Source: Tetrapyrgos nigripes
Taxonomy: Eukaryota > Basidiomycota > Agaricomycetes > Agaricales > Campanellaceae
Direction: 5' to 3'
DNA: 64,000 nt
Assembly: GCA_013368315.1 (NCBI GenBank)
Contig: JAACJM010000021.1
Span: forward strand, 186,001-250,000
The notes under the pieces: model-generated
Told to the model about the DNA's origin: nothing
The model's input: the letters and a program-made list of their open reading frames with translations, nothing else
Database searches by the model: none
Shown: one piece after another, positions 12,090 to 23,367 of the stretch
Position numbering within the stretch: position 1 is the stretch's first letter
Layout of the letters: each line of letters opens with the position of its first letter
Translations under genes and position numbers: made by a program

Positions 12090-14477
12090 TCACATGCTTC
12101 TTCTCCAATCTTTCTCCCCCTCGTCTGACTGATTCAAAGACTCGCTCTCAATAGGGGACTCTACGAAAATCTCAATTTCTTCGGACTCGGTTCCATCCTT
12201 CAAGACCTCGTCTGACTCAGATCCGGTTCCGAAATCATTTCCTTCCTCGTGCTTGAGAGGAATGGGTGCGAGGTACGGGCGAAGATGATTGATAAACTGA
12301 TCGTGAGGAGTACCAATTTCTTCTTCGTCGTGTGATTCGGTCGGTGGCTCCACTGAGATCTGGAGTAATTCACCGGAATCATGTTGCTCTACTGAGTCTG
12401 CTTCATATTCAAGCTTTCCGGCTCTTTCCCCATCACCGAACAGCGGACCATATGCGATTATTTCGGCCCAGAGGTAAGGGCCATCTTCCAGATAATCTTT
12501 CCTTCCAGTGGAAACCATGACTGTGTCCTTTCCAATCTTCAGAGACGCTGAGAGTTTTGCGTAGCTCTGTGGATTAGACCAGGTATATTTCCTTTTCCAT
12601 ACATCATCCTCCACTGCGTATGGTGGAAGGGCAGTGACATTAGCCCATATCTCCGAGTTTTCAGTCAGGCCCAATGCTACAATGAGAGTTCCTCCGGTCT
12701 CCTTGTGATCGAAAACGAAGAAAGTAGGTTCACTGTCGTGCGATGACGATATATACATGCTTGCTTTTGTCCTGAGGTACTCGGATTTAGGATGTACTTT
12801 TCTCAGAGTGATAGCATACGCCTGGGTCCAATCTACGAGGAAGTCATATCCAAGAGGTGGACGGAAAAGACCCCCAAAGGTTGGTTCGAGAGATAGACCA
12901 ATCTGGGCGATGTGATGATCTGGGTCCGGACCTGGAGGACCCTTCCATATCGCCCTCATAGACACAGAGACCACCTTTCGAACCGGAAACTGAAGAACCT
13001 TTTCCGCTCTGTCCGATAATCCACTCCTCTCGTGCACGGCCAAATCACTCAGCTCGTCCCATAACCGAAGCCTCTTTATCTCATTGTAGGCTGCACTGGG
13101 CATGAGGCCTAGGTCATCCTGCGAAGGATACAACATCGCCAGTTCTTGGACATGGTCGGCATCGCCAGCACTGATGTGCACCCAGACATGTTCTTGTGCC
13201 CCCACAAACACGGTGAAGAACTCGTTTCTACGCCTCAACAAGACAGCTCGTATACTCCTGGTCCTCTCCGATTCTTTTTCGAACATAAGAAAGTCCTGAA
13301 GAGAAGGAAGACGAATAAATCTCAGTTTTGCTGGCTCGAAGGACAAATGCCGATTCCATTTAGACATGGATGCATCTCTTTCCTTCACATAGATCTCCGT
13401 GGGTGGTAGAAGATGAGGAATGTGTTCAGGTGCTGGGTACCACAGGACCAGCCGCTCAGGCGCCATCCTAACAAAGTGGTTGCCCTTCACATGCCCAAGG
13501 TAAATCCCAAGAGATGCTCCTCGGTACCGACATTTCAGTATAGCCAACCTGGACATCGGATCTTCCCGGCCATCGCCAGTGTCGACCAGAGGCAGCTCTA
13601 TGCGTAACCCAATATTCGTCATCGCGTACGGAGACTGCGCCTCTCCTTCCAGCTCGTCGGAAATCTGGACTTCGCCGGAATTTGAGAACTCCGAAGGCGA
13701 CCTAGCAAAGAGCCCCCGAGGCTCATATTCACGATGGGTTCTCCAGGCAAAGATACTCTGATCGTCAGAGTATCTAATAATCTCCTCCTGCAGACGTCTG
13801 AACGCATTGGTTCCACCCTCTCCATATATCGCCGGCATATGGACGTCAAAGATCCCCATAAGACAGTACGCCATATCCTCTGCCCTCGTAGTCTCCCGTT
13901 TCGCAGCCCACGACATCCTAATCGCTATACTGATCGTTCCCGGATGTCTATTCAGAAGCACCTCAGAGGGTACACCGGTGACTTCTGATATAATGAGCTT
14001 GAGACTGGACTTCGTCCCGATATCCACCCATTCCCTGCAATAAAACACCAACGAGAGCGGGGCCAACAATTCCTGCAATGTCCAACCTCTTGTGAACCAC
14101 CTGCTCCTCCTGAATGCGGAACACTGACGTTTCGGGCTATCTGTGCTGGGTACATCTCCAAGATACGTGATGCACATCTGAGAGTCTTGATAGTACCCAT
14201 ACATTGAGTTGATAGCCTCTGAGAGCTCCGCGCTGCTTGACTTGTCAATGCAACAAGTGTCAATCCAGAGGTATGAAAACCCATGTTGGCGAGCAATCTC
14301 GCAGGATTTGGATATCTTGATGAAACCTTCCATCTTCTCTGCTCTGTCCCTCGAGAACTGAAGGTCGTGGAAGGTTACCTCTTCTCGTTCCCAAGTATGA
14401 GAAAGAATGGCGTAGAGTGGAATGTTGGTGCACATGAATTCGAAGAGCTGGATAGAGGAAGTGTGTAGGAGGCGCAT
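12090..14477 (-). CDS. HET-domain protein, 795 residues
   Basis: This single-exon gene begins with the canonical HET N-terminus. YAILSHTW is at 22-29, the GFSYLWIDTCCIDK block at about 66-79 and RGWTLQELLAP at 130-140: the three conserved HET boxes. The region to about residue 250 (ending near a YGEGG...FRRLQEEII block) is the conserved extension usual for these proteins. The remaining 550 residues form an uncharacterised C-terminal half that ends in an acidic Glu/Ser-rich tail. HET domains act in fungal heterokaryon incompatibility as cell-death effectors, and some resemble TIR domains. Whether this one is an active incompatibility gene is inference. It shares layout and length with the HET gene at 17852-20221. 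Confidence 0.9.
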   Translation of the reverse strand: MRLLHTSSIQLFEFMCTNIPLYAILSHTWEREEVTFHDLQFSRDRAEKMEGFIKISKSCEIARQHGFSYLWIDTCCIDKSSSAELSEAINSMYGYYQDSQMCITYLGDVPSTDSPKRQCSAFRRSRWFTRGWTLQELLAPLSLVFYCREWVDIGTKSSLKLIISEVTGVPSEVLLNRHPGTISIAIRMSWAAKRETTRAEDMAYCLMGIFDVHMPAIYGEGGTNAFRRLQEEIIRYSDDQSIFAWRTHREYEPRGLFARSPSEFSNSGEVQISDELEGEAQSPYAMTNIGLRIELPLVDTGDGREDPMSRLAILKCRYRGASLGIYLGHVKGNHFVRMAPERLVLWYPAPEHIPHLLPPTEIYVKERDASMSKWNRHLSFEPAKLRFIRLPSLQDFLMFEKESERTRSIRAVLLRRRNEFFTVFVGAQEHVWVHISAGDADHVQELAMLYPSQDDLGLMPSAAYNEIKRLRLWDELSDLAVHERSGLSDRAEKVLQFPVRKVVSVSMRAIWKGPPGPDPDHHIAQIGLSLEPTFGGLFRPPLGYDFLVDWTQAYAITLRKVHPKSEYLRTKASMYISSSHDSEPTFFVFDHKETGGTLIVALGLTENSEIWANVTALPPYAVEDDVWKRKYTWSNPQSYAKLSASLKIGKDTVMVSTGRKDYLEDGPYLWAEIIAYGPLFGDGERAGKLEYEADSVEQHDSGELLQISVEPPTESHDEEEIGTPHDQFINHLRPYLAPIPLKHEEGNDFGTGSESDEVLKDGTESEEIEIFVESPIESESLNQSDEGEKDWRRSM

Positions 14478-14812
14478 AGTGTTTGGTACAGAGGAGAAAG
14501 CATGAAGGCCGGAGGGGAATGGAAGACGCGGATTACTGATGTGTTACAGTCAAAAACGTAAGACTAGGCCTGCTGGGGAAATACTGTCGCCCTAGATACT
14601 TAGCAATCAAGGAGAAGTGTGTTGTCATTGAGTGATACCACGAGTAGACTGACGAACAAGTCCAAAGGCAACCAACGACGGATTACTAATTTCTCAACGT
14701 GCCAATAGTACTGATGAGCGATTGCATTGACAATGACAGAGAGAACAATCTGAATGTAACGATAGAGAAATCAATCTAAAAAGATGGTATCCAAAAAGCC
14801 CCTGCAGCGTCT

Positions 14813-17116
14813 TCACTCGTCATGAGAAACCGGACTCTCACTTAGAGGCCTCAACAAAGGCATCCTCTCATCCGTAGGCAATTCCAGCCCATCTTCTCCT
14901 GACCCAGGCGAGCGTGAACGACTGCGGCTATCATGTCCACCAATGCTATTTCTTCTGCTTCCTATCTTGCTGCCACCCTTATTACCACCTCTGACAGGTG
15001 TACCTAGCTTGCTGCCCGCTCCATTCACAACTCCACTGGTAGCAGCGTAGTTCATCACAGAGGCAAGACTTGGCGTGGTGGGCACTTTGCCAGTATTTTC
15101 GGGATCATTGACGATGACAGAGGTGAACGAGAGGGTGGAATCTCGACGGCGCTGTTCGCGTTCGACAATGCTGTTAGGGGAATCGGGGGAGAGAACAAAA
15201 AAGGGCCTTTTCAGCCAATACATCATCGAGCCAGGAGCCGACCACATACCCTCGCATAATAGCAGCGTTAGTAGCTCTCTTTGCCTTCTGCTTGCTGACA
15301 TTATCTTGATAACGGTCTGTTTCATCAACAATTTCTTCGGAGATGATTTCTTCAATGATATCTGCGCATATATGGATTAAAATTGCCCATAGTACTGAGA
15401 ATTGCAGAATAGGCACCTTCCAGCGTAATGACACCAACAGCACCACCAGCATATCCTGGACTGCTGCTAATCAGGAGAATGTGAGCACGGCCAGTTTGGC
15501 TGAGGAGTAGAAACAACGTCAATAAGCGAGTAATGTTCACACAAATGCATACAACGTACAAGTAATCCAAGGCCTGAAAGCAGTTTATAGAAGGGGGTGC
15601 TTCAGGTAGAATTGACAGGTGAAAATCTGATACTGGCAGAGCTTGCGCAGGGTCATATTGAATAAGCTGCAACGGAACAAGAGCGCATCACTTCAACAGG
15701 TGTTATCATCCCAGTTGCAGAATAACTCACCTTTTTGATTAACAACAAACCAACGAAAGCCAACGGATTTCCAGGTTCATGTACCGGAAACCTCGAGTAC
15801 CCACTCAGCAGAAGCCCATCTACCGTCTTATGATCCATAATCGTGTCGCTACTCAAGGTGACGACGTCCTTCATTGGTGTCATTATCGTTTCCACCTTCT
15901 TCGTGTTCAGTTCGAGTACTCCGTTGAGAATGGAAATTTCGTCATCTCGGAGCGGCTCCTCGCCTTGTCTGTGAAATTGTAGGAAGGACTTCAGTTCGGC
16001 TTTCTTGTAGGTGTGGGTTTCGTTCGCGCCGAGGAGCCAGTCAAGCAGCTTGGCGATGGGCCATGCTATTGGGACTATTTATGGGAACAATCAGTATAGT
16101 TTGGAAGTAACGAACTATCGTTAGACGCACACATAAGCCACATAAGACAGAGCACGAAAGGAGCGCAGACCGCGCCAATAGATAGACCATAACGCACACT
16201 CAAGGACTGGGGAATGATTCTGGAATTTACAGGTGAGTATAAGAAGACAGTAACATGGGGAAAGATACGCACTCTCTGTATAAATGCTTAAGATCGGGTC
16301 AATATATGGATACTGTTCATCACGTACCCAAAGATAACTGTGGAAATAAGGGTCAAATGAAAGCTGGTCAAACACAAAGGTTAGATTATATACCTATGGC
16401 TGTTGTCGAAATGGCCACGGCCGCCACACCTCCGCCAATCTAGGTAATACTGAATAATGACATAATGAAGGACTGAGGCTCATATACGCACAGCGCCGTC
16501 CAGGAAAATAGGCAAACTTTCATTGATGATCTGAAGAGCATATGAGCCAGAGCGGTTGGACAGATAATGAAAGCAGACATACGACGTTACCTAACAAGAG
16601 CACCTGCCCACTCCGAAGTCAGAGCGATCCGGACAAGAAACAACCTGTATACTCACAACCAGAACCCAATGACGTCCTTTCGTCATCAATTTCAACACTG
16701 GAGACAACCACTGAGTCAGAGGATGTTTCTAACCGGTTTCATTCAGCTCACCCTTTTTCGCATTCTCCTTCTCCTTGGGTTCATCAGATGACTGAGCCAA
16801 CACACGAAGGTGCAGTTCGTCCAGTCCCATCAGCCCGAGCGTTAATCTGTACAAATCATTATCGGTGCGCGCCACTCAGCAAAAAGTTCTCTAAGCAGAG
16901 TCATGATCCTTACCCAGCAAAGACTCCTCCCAACAAGACAAGGAATCCACTGATGCATAACTTCCACCAAAACTCGGGTGAGCCATATTCGGGAGTTTCT
17001 TCTTCTGCTTCTGCAATTCGGAAAAGGTTTTGAGGAATAGAAGACTTAAATAACGAGAAGGGTAAAGCGAGCGCAGAAGGAAGGATATAAGTTAGGAGAA
17101 GAGATGAAGACCTCAT
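14813..17116 (-). CDS. mam3: Mam3/CNNM-type DUF21-CBS membrane protein
   Basis: The N-terminus (17116) has a hydrophobic leader-like segment. A DUF21 core follows, recognisable from LLGGVFAG, the GNVIINESLPIFLD block (about 16570-16480) and GEIIPQSLSVRYGL (about 16330-16160). Next come a cytosolic pair of CBS-like modules (VETIMTPMKDVVTL near 15890, then LLISSSPGYAGGAVGVITLE near 15420) and EIISEEIVDETD. The C-terminal tail is long, basic and Ser/Arg-rich. About 500 residues in at least nine exons. Relatives (yeast Mam3, animal CNNM) sit in vacuolar or plasma membranes and affect metal (Mg, Mn) homeostasis. A CTC/GAG triplet run lies just upstream of the start. Confidence 0.9.
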
Positions 17117-17851
17117 CGAGGAGGAGGAGGAGGAGGAGGTAAGGAAAGTATACTGTGTCAGAGTGTGACATCCGTGCCAAGCGCGTCATGTCACGCGTTT
17201 TTCCCAAGACTCAGCAGATCTTGGCACCCGACACCTCTTGGTTTTTCCGAATTTGGTTCTTTATTATTATTATTTTGCGCCCTAATTAATCCAACCTTGA
17301 TCCAATCCGCTGCTTGCAAAGCTCCCCGTCATCATTGATCATGGCGCTACTCGCCAGGAACTGTGAAGCATCTTTCTCCTGACTATGTAAGTTGACCCGC
17401 TCGACTTGGAGTACTTGTAATGCTATACTGAATTGATCTATCCTTGTTAGAGCGTTATAATTACTTTCCTGTTTTCCTGTAGTAGTTTCAAGCTCTCGTT
17501 GTACCGGCCGTCGTATTTTTGGTCAGAGCCGGCCAGATCTAGTTGAATTAGGGCGTGTGAGAGAAAGATAGAGCACATTTTTTCTTCCTTCCATCATCTG
17601 ATTCAAAGGTATTTACTCTGAGGGTAGCTTCATTAACATCCCCAAACCTGATGTAACTTGGCTCCGCAGTCATTGCTTTTCACCTCGCAATACCTACTTC
17701 TTGTGCTCAGTTTGACAGAGCCCAGGCTTACTAGACACCTGACAGAGTAAGTACCAGAAGATTGTTCTAGACCATATGTTTGTCCAGTTTTTCGGACTAC
17801 CTGCTCAAAGTACTTGTCTAACATGTACTTATTCACAGCGTACTCTTTGGC
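17117..17851. promoter_or_regulatory. Divergent intergenic region between mam3 and second HET gene
   Basis: It holds a (GAG)n triplet tract at about 17118-17139, directly before the mam3 start, and otherwise unremarkable AT-rich sequence. Both genes read outward from it, so it must hold both promoters. Confidence 0.5.
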
Positions 17852-20221
17852 ATGCGTCTTCTGCTAATACACGCCGGATTCTTTACCTCGCATGGTGACC
17901 ATGCCAGTGGGCTCAAGCCCACCGATACCCAAGCTCGTTCTTCCTTCGAGTCTGCCTTCGATCTCACTGGTGTCGTCCATATCTCTACAAACTCAAACGA
18001 ACCATTCGAGATTGTCGACTTCGTAAACGATATCCCTCCGTATGCCATTCTATCACACACCTGGGGAGATGAGGAAGTCTCCTTCCAAGATCTACGCGGC
18101 GATATCGAGGCCGCAAAGCGAAAAAAAGGCTATGCGAAGATCCTAGGTGCATGCGGACTCGCACAAAAGGAGGGATTTGACTACATCTGGGTCGATTCCT
18201 GCTGCATCAATAAAGAGAGCAGCGCTGAGCTTTCTGAAGCACTCAATTCGATGTTCCAGCATTACGAGAACTCAGAGGTGTGCTATGCATATTTATCTGA
18301 TGTCAAGAGCAACGAAGACCCGAGATCAGGGGACTCTATGTTCAGCAGATGTAAATGGTTCACTAGGGGATGGACGTTACAGGAGCTGATAGCACCGACC
18401 AGAGTCGTTTTTTATGACGCGGACTGGGTTCAAATCGGGGACAAGGTCTCTCTTCATGACGCCGTTACTGGGATAACCGGTATTCCTACGCAGGTCCTCA
18501 TTGGGGGTGATCTCCGCTCTGCTGGTATAGCGAAGAAGATGTCCTGGGCCGCGTTTCGAGAGACCACGAGACCAGAGGATCGAGCGTACTCCTTGATGGG
18601 ACTCTTCCAGGTCAACATGCCTCCAATCTACGGCGAAGGACTCGCGAATGCCTTCATGCGGCTACAGCGAGAGATCATTAGCTCTTCTAATGACCGAAGT
18701 ATCTTCGCCTGGGCTGCAGATCCTGATGATCACGATCTGGATAATAGAGGGTTACTGGCTAAGTCGCCTTTTGAATTCAGATGCTCTGGCAATGTCGGGG
18801 TATCTGAGTTGAGTCATCTCCGAGAAGGCTCTTATTGGGATTCCTCATTTTCGATGACCAACAGTGGTTTGCGTATCCATCTACCGCTCAGCTCTAGGGA
18901 CGATGGTTTGTTTGTTGCATTCCTCAATTGCAAGGATGCAACAAGTCGTCAGCAGCTGGCCATATACCTTCGAAGAGGGGATGATGCGAGCTATATCAGA
19001 TGCAGGGCGGACCACCTTTTATTGGAATCCGTATCAAGGCCGCGCGAGATTCGACAAATAGACGTTAAAGAAGGCTCTGGTGTTTCGCATGGACCGTTGC
19101 GTATACGGACTAGATGGCATCTGCCAGAGACTTGGTCGGCGGAACATTTTGACGAGTATGACTGGCGGCCATTTCCAGACAACGTTCAAGCGAACTCGAC
19201 ACGGAATTATCTGTCTACCGACATCAACGCTGTCGAGGTCACTCTGCATGGTGAAGAAGAAAAGGTGTTCAGCTTCAAAACGAAAGATGACATCGATAGT
19301 CGGGGATTTGCAGTCGCCTGCCGCATATCCAAAACCGACTCGTCGATGCTGTTAACGAAAGTGGTGCCGGTGCAGCGATACAGTGATTTGCTGCGTTTAT
19401 TCTTCAAACCCTTCATTGTTGATCCTGCACAAGTGTCTCCTTCGTACCGTGCGGCCACTGTCCTTCCGAGCGGCGAACTCATATCTTCAGTGGTTTACAA
19501 GACATCACACAACTCCTCAGCCCATTGGAACCTCGATATCCGCGTAACACCTGGCAGAGCGACCCTTCCCAAGGAATTATCTCCTCCACATGTCGCTTTC
19601 ATGGTCCAGACAGCTATCAGTCCTAGTCTAGGAGCGCTAAACTTGACTCTTCAGCTGCAGAAGGTCCTACCTACCGATTTCTTTCGAAGAAATCATTCCC
19701 CAAACCGCACTTACATTTCCATGGATGTTCATGCACCTCGCATACTTGTGTATGAGCTCACGCATGACTCGAGCTTTGCGATGAACCTGAGATCACCTAT
19801 CCTGTTCGCTGTGGTTCTGGGGGTTGAAGACTCGAGGGTATGGTCGCAAATGGTCCACATTTCTGATCTAGAGGATATAGATGATGGGACCACGGACATA
19901 ATAAAAATCATACGGAAACGAGGCACACATACGCGGAGATGGGAAGACGAAGAACCGTACACAGAGCATCTTCAGTTTAGGCGCGAAATGTATGACTTCG
20001 TCAACGTTGTGGTCGATTTTTCCGTCACCGTCGGCCGAAAAGACGATTCCATGCTACAGTTTGGCACACACTGGGCTCGTATCGGAATGGAGATAAGAGA
20101 TCCAACTGGTGCAGAGTCGAAATACAGCGGGACAGTCAGGCCAGATATGGACGCAGGGAACGCTGAAAGCGGGACCCAGCCTCAAATTCCAGCCATAGTC
20201 ATTGGTGCTACTAGTACATAA
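17852..20221 (+). CDS. HET-domain protein, 789 residues
   Basis: This single-exon paralogue shares the layout of the HET gene at 12090-14477. The boxes are YAILSHTW at 64-71, FDYIWVDSCCINK at about 109-121 and RGWTLQELIAP at about 172-182, followed by YGEGLANAFMRLQREII. The downstream half again opens with a GLLAKSPFEF block, which matches GLFARSPSEF in the paralogue. Its N-terminus is about 40 residues longer than usual, so the true start could lie further in, or an upstream intron could be missed. A role in incompatibility or death signalling is inferred from the family only. Confidence 0.88.
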   Translation: MRLLLIHAGFFTSHGDHASGLKPTDTQARSSFESAFDLTGVVHISTNSNEPFEIVDFVNDIPPYAILSHTWGDEEVSFQDLRGDIEAAKRKKGYAKILGACGLAQKEGFDYIWVDSCCINKESSAELSEALNSMFQHYENSEVCYAYLSDVKSNEDPRSGDSMFSRCKWFTRGWTLQELIAPTRVVFYDADWVQIGDKVSLHDAVTGITGIPTQVLIGGDLRSAGIAKKMSWAAFRETTRPEDRAYSLMGLFQVNMPPIYGEGLANAFMRLQREIISSSNDRSIFAWAADPDDHDLDNRGLLAKSPFEFRCSGNVGVSELSHLREGSYWDSSFSMTNSGLRIHLPLSSRDDGLFVAFLNCKDATSRQQLAIYLRRGDDASYIRCRADHLLLESVSRPREIRQIDVKEGSGVSHGPLRIRTRWHLPETWSAEHFDEYDWRPFPDNVQANSTRNYLSTDINAVEVTLHGEEEKVFSFKTKDDIDSRGFAVACRISKTDSSMLLTKVVPVQRYSDLLRLFFKPFIVDPAQVSPSYRAATVLPSGELISSVVYKTSHNSSAHWNLDIRVTPGRATLPKELSPPHVAFMVQTAISPSLGALNLTLQLQKVLPTDFFRRNHSPNRTYISMDVHAPRILVYELTHDSSFAMNLRSPILFAVVLGVEDSRVWSQMVHISDLEDIDDGTTDIIKIIRKRGTHTRRWEDEEPYTEHLQFRREMYDFVNVVVDFSVTVGRKDDSMLQFGTHWARIGMEIRDPTGAESKYSGTVRPDMDAGNAESGTQPQIPAIVIGATST

Positions 20222-20725
20222 CTTCTTGCCAGTGACAAAGACGAGCGTTGTTCACGATATTGCCTGGACACACTTACTTTGATGGTATTGGAGATTCGGC
20301 CGTGAGAATGGTTAAATCACGATGGAGAGGGTTTGGTCTGCGTCGCGTTAGATTTAGGAGTATTGAAGAAGTTTTTAGTGAAGAGAACAAAAGGAAGATG
20401 ATCAGGCTGCAAAGAGAAGGAATGCACGTAGAATTTTACGAATCGATGGCTCCGGCACTGACGTGGGGCTGAGGATGAGGCCTGAGGCCTGAGGAGTGAG
20501 CGCTAGTGAGCAGTGAGCAGTAGTGACGTCCTTCTGTTACAGTACTTCGGAGTGTACGTAATTTAAATCTAGGTGGCTTGAACGGATAAAAGGTATTAGG
20601 CCAATCGAAGGTCTTCGAACGATGGAGGACCAGAGTCTAGACGCGCGGCAATTTTTCTTTTCACTCTACCACAACCACGCCACTGCAAAGACGCGTCAAC
20701 ACCCTCTGATCCTCCCTCAAACACC
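20222..20725. other. Intergenic, short tandem repeats
   Basis: A plus-strand frame at 20248-20472 follows the HET stop but has no recognised domain. At about 20476-20525 there are short direct repeats (GAGGCCT units and GTGAGCA units). The remainder is the promoter of the next gene. Confidence 0.45.
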
Positions 20726-22971
20726 ATGGACTTCCTCACCGACCTAGCGCGTACTCCAAAACCTGAAGACTTTCCCTATGGACCCGGCCGTGCCAAGTAC
20801 GTCAAGTTTGCAGAAGGTGACATAGGCGTTGGAGTGCCCAAGATTTTTTTCGAGGGTGCGCTTTTTGCAAAAGGGTGGGCGACTGTTCCGAGGTTGATTT
20901 CGTTACGCGTAGACCCACACCAACATAATCCGAAGCCTGGTCCTAAAGGACAAATCCATCAATGGGGGTTGTCTCCTGTGCGTTGTTTATTTCTTTGTTA
21001 GTACATCCGACTGTTGACGCGTAGGACGCGTTTTGTATCTCACATTGTCTCTGCTCAGTACGGAACCGGTAGTAAATATGTAGAAGAGGATAGTAACTAC
21101 CCTGCCGGAGACGATATGATAACTTCAATGCAGAGAAAGGTGCGTTACTTCGTGTTTCTTGATTGGGCGATGAACTGACCATCAACTCGTCCGCCGAATT
21201 GACTATTGTCGGACTTGCAGATGACAACGCAAATGTCGTACGGCGGCCCTGGACAGCTGCAAACACCGGAGAAGCAGTTTGTCGAGGTTCTTGTGGAAAG
21301 GAAGGTGTGCTCTTCCCAATCCTCCTGCAAGTATGCACGATACTCATGCGATGACCATCCTCTTAGAAAAAACAACTCGAGTCTCTTAATCTGGATAATC
21401 TGCCAAAGAGAGATGTCATCATCACGATTCGCTTGCAGTGCGTTTGGTTTTCCGCTCGGACTCTCGTCGTGGGACACACTAGTATCAATCATTGACGCAT
21501 GCCTTTTCGTAGCCTCCTCAACGACAAGACCGGTGCACCGAGGATCTATCGTCGATTTCGCGTCTCGGCTGGAATTAGGTTGAACGTGTTCCAGGATAAA
21601 ATTGTTGCACCTATCATGGGATGGTGAGTTCCTTCTGCTTTCGTCCTTTCATTTACCGAATCCTCACTACTCCTCTGCTGTTATGTGTCATTTGACTGTC
21701 CTTCGATGACAGGACGCGAAATCTTCACGCATACACCTTTACTGATTTTCGTGACGGGTCGCTGTTTGGACCAGAGGTGAGCCTTGCGTCTTCTTTGCGT
21801 GCATTGTGATACTGACGAGCTATTCGCGTCGACTCCAGGAATCTAGACACATTGACATGGTATATCTAGACGGGGTGAGTCCAGGAATATCTAGATATAT
21901 GCGCACAATACTAACTCTGTCAACATCAATTAGCATGGATATGACTATCTTCCAGATAACAAGTATATGCTTGCGCACCTTTTCAGTAAAGAAGGCGATG
22001 AGATTGGCTATTTGTATGATTTTGGGGATAGGTGGTACCATGAGATGAAGGTAAGCTGTCCTGGTCTATCTCAAAATCGTCTGCGTCGTGTTCCGTTTTC
22101 GAATCCAGCTAAAGAAGTGCCCATTTCGCCAGATTGAAAAAATCCTAGACATCGATTCCTCCGATGGTGAGGTGAGGATTATCGAGGGAAGAGGCATGTG
22201 TCCAGGAGAAAATTTGCATGGTGTGCACGGTTTCAGAGAGTTCATTGACAAGTACGAGAATGAAGGAGATTATCGTAAAAAGTACGCCATTGTCCATATT
22301 TCGCCGTGACGTCAAAAGCTAATGCGATCTTGCACCAATCAGACAAGAACAGAAACGCGAGATTCTTGGTACACCCAACTACAAATCCTATCACAAACCT
22401 GCTTCACTCTTTGATCCCTTTTCATTCGATATGGAATGGACACAAAAGCTCTTGAATGAGGCTCTGGCCTCACCTACGTCCATCCCAAGCGGAGCCCGAT
22501 CCTTCAAGATGCCTATGCGCCCCGACGCATTGGATCCCACTACTTGGGATGACCCCACGAAAGCCGGGAAGAAACTGAAGAAAGGACAAGCTATCGTAAG
22601 AGAATTTGACACAGAGCAAGACGGGCTTTCTGGGATGCTAGCGAAGATGGGGATGGGAGGACATTGGGAGGAGACAGTACACACTCAGAGGGATAAGAGA
22701 GCTCAGACGGTTTGTGCGATGTGCGGGAAGCCAGGTGGACAGGAGTTGAAGCAATGTTCTGGGTGTAAGAGGGTTTTGTGAGTGTTTCTGTGCTTTCCCC
22801 TACCTAGTGGAGGGAGATGCTGATTGGTGTTGGTTAGGTATTGCTCAAGGGATCATCAGAGGGTATGCCTATTCTCCCAGGAAGATCTCGGTGACTCACC
22901 TATATCTTGTCTAGGCTCATTGGAAATCTCATCACAAGAAACAATGTACAAAGGAATATATTGGAAAGTAA
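20726..22971 (+). CDS. pRiA4b ORF-3-like domain fused to MYND zinc finger
   Basis: Spliced from about nine exons. The first exons have no known domain. The exons from about 21515 to 22060 form a Plasmid_pRiA4b (IS1096-passenger-type) domain: a KTGAPRIYRRFRVSAGI start, then IVAPIMGW, TRNLHAYTF and IGYLYDFGDRWYHEM. The last exons carry a MYND zinc finger with its regular Cys/His series (CAMCGKPGG, CSGCKRVLYCS, HWKSHKKQC). The stop is TAA at 22969-22971. MYND fingers bind proline-rich peptides; the pRiA4b domain has no agreed function. Such fusions occur in other fungi. I expect an intracellular protein, as no signal peptide is visible. Confidence 0.82.
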
Positions 22972-23367
22972 CATCCAGCTGCATATCTGCTGTAATATAG
23001 AGTATAATTTCTGCTCTTCTAGAGTACTATCTGCTGCTGTATAATATGTGTATTTTTGTATCTTGCCCTGTGATTATACATCATAAAGTTGTAGTAGTAC
23101 GGTCGAGTATACGGCAGAGTCGATACATACCAAAGTTGTACAGTACTGCTTCAACTCGTTCGGACTTGCATCTGACTTCTCCAAGTTTGCTTCCTGCCAT
23201 GCATCTTGTCACTCTTCTCCTACTCACACATACCCTGTCAACTGTGGAGCACATGGATGTTCTCGAATGTGACCGTTTCGCCATGTGGATGTCGAAGCAG
23301 GATGACCCTTTGACATAAATTTAGATGTCTCGGATCCCAAGTCTCTTAGGCTTCTTCAACGTCGACG
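22972..23367. other. Intergenic/promoter
   Basis: It contains the 3' end of the MYND gene and the promoter of the secreted protein gene. The frame at 23046-23318 looks accidental. Confidence 0.45.

Noticed and set aside
20248..20472. Extra C-terminal exon for the second HET gene
   Set aside because: No donor before the HET stop gives a convincing in-phase join, and the paralogue has the same length without it.
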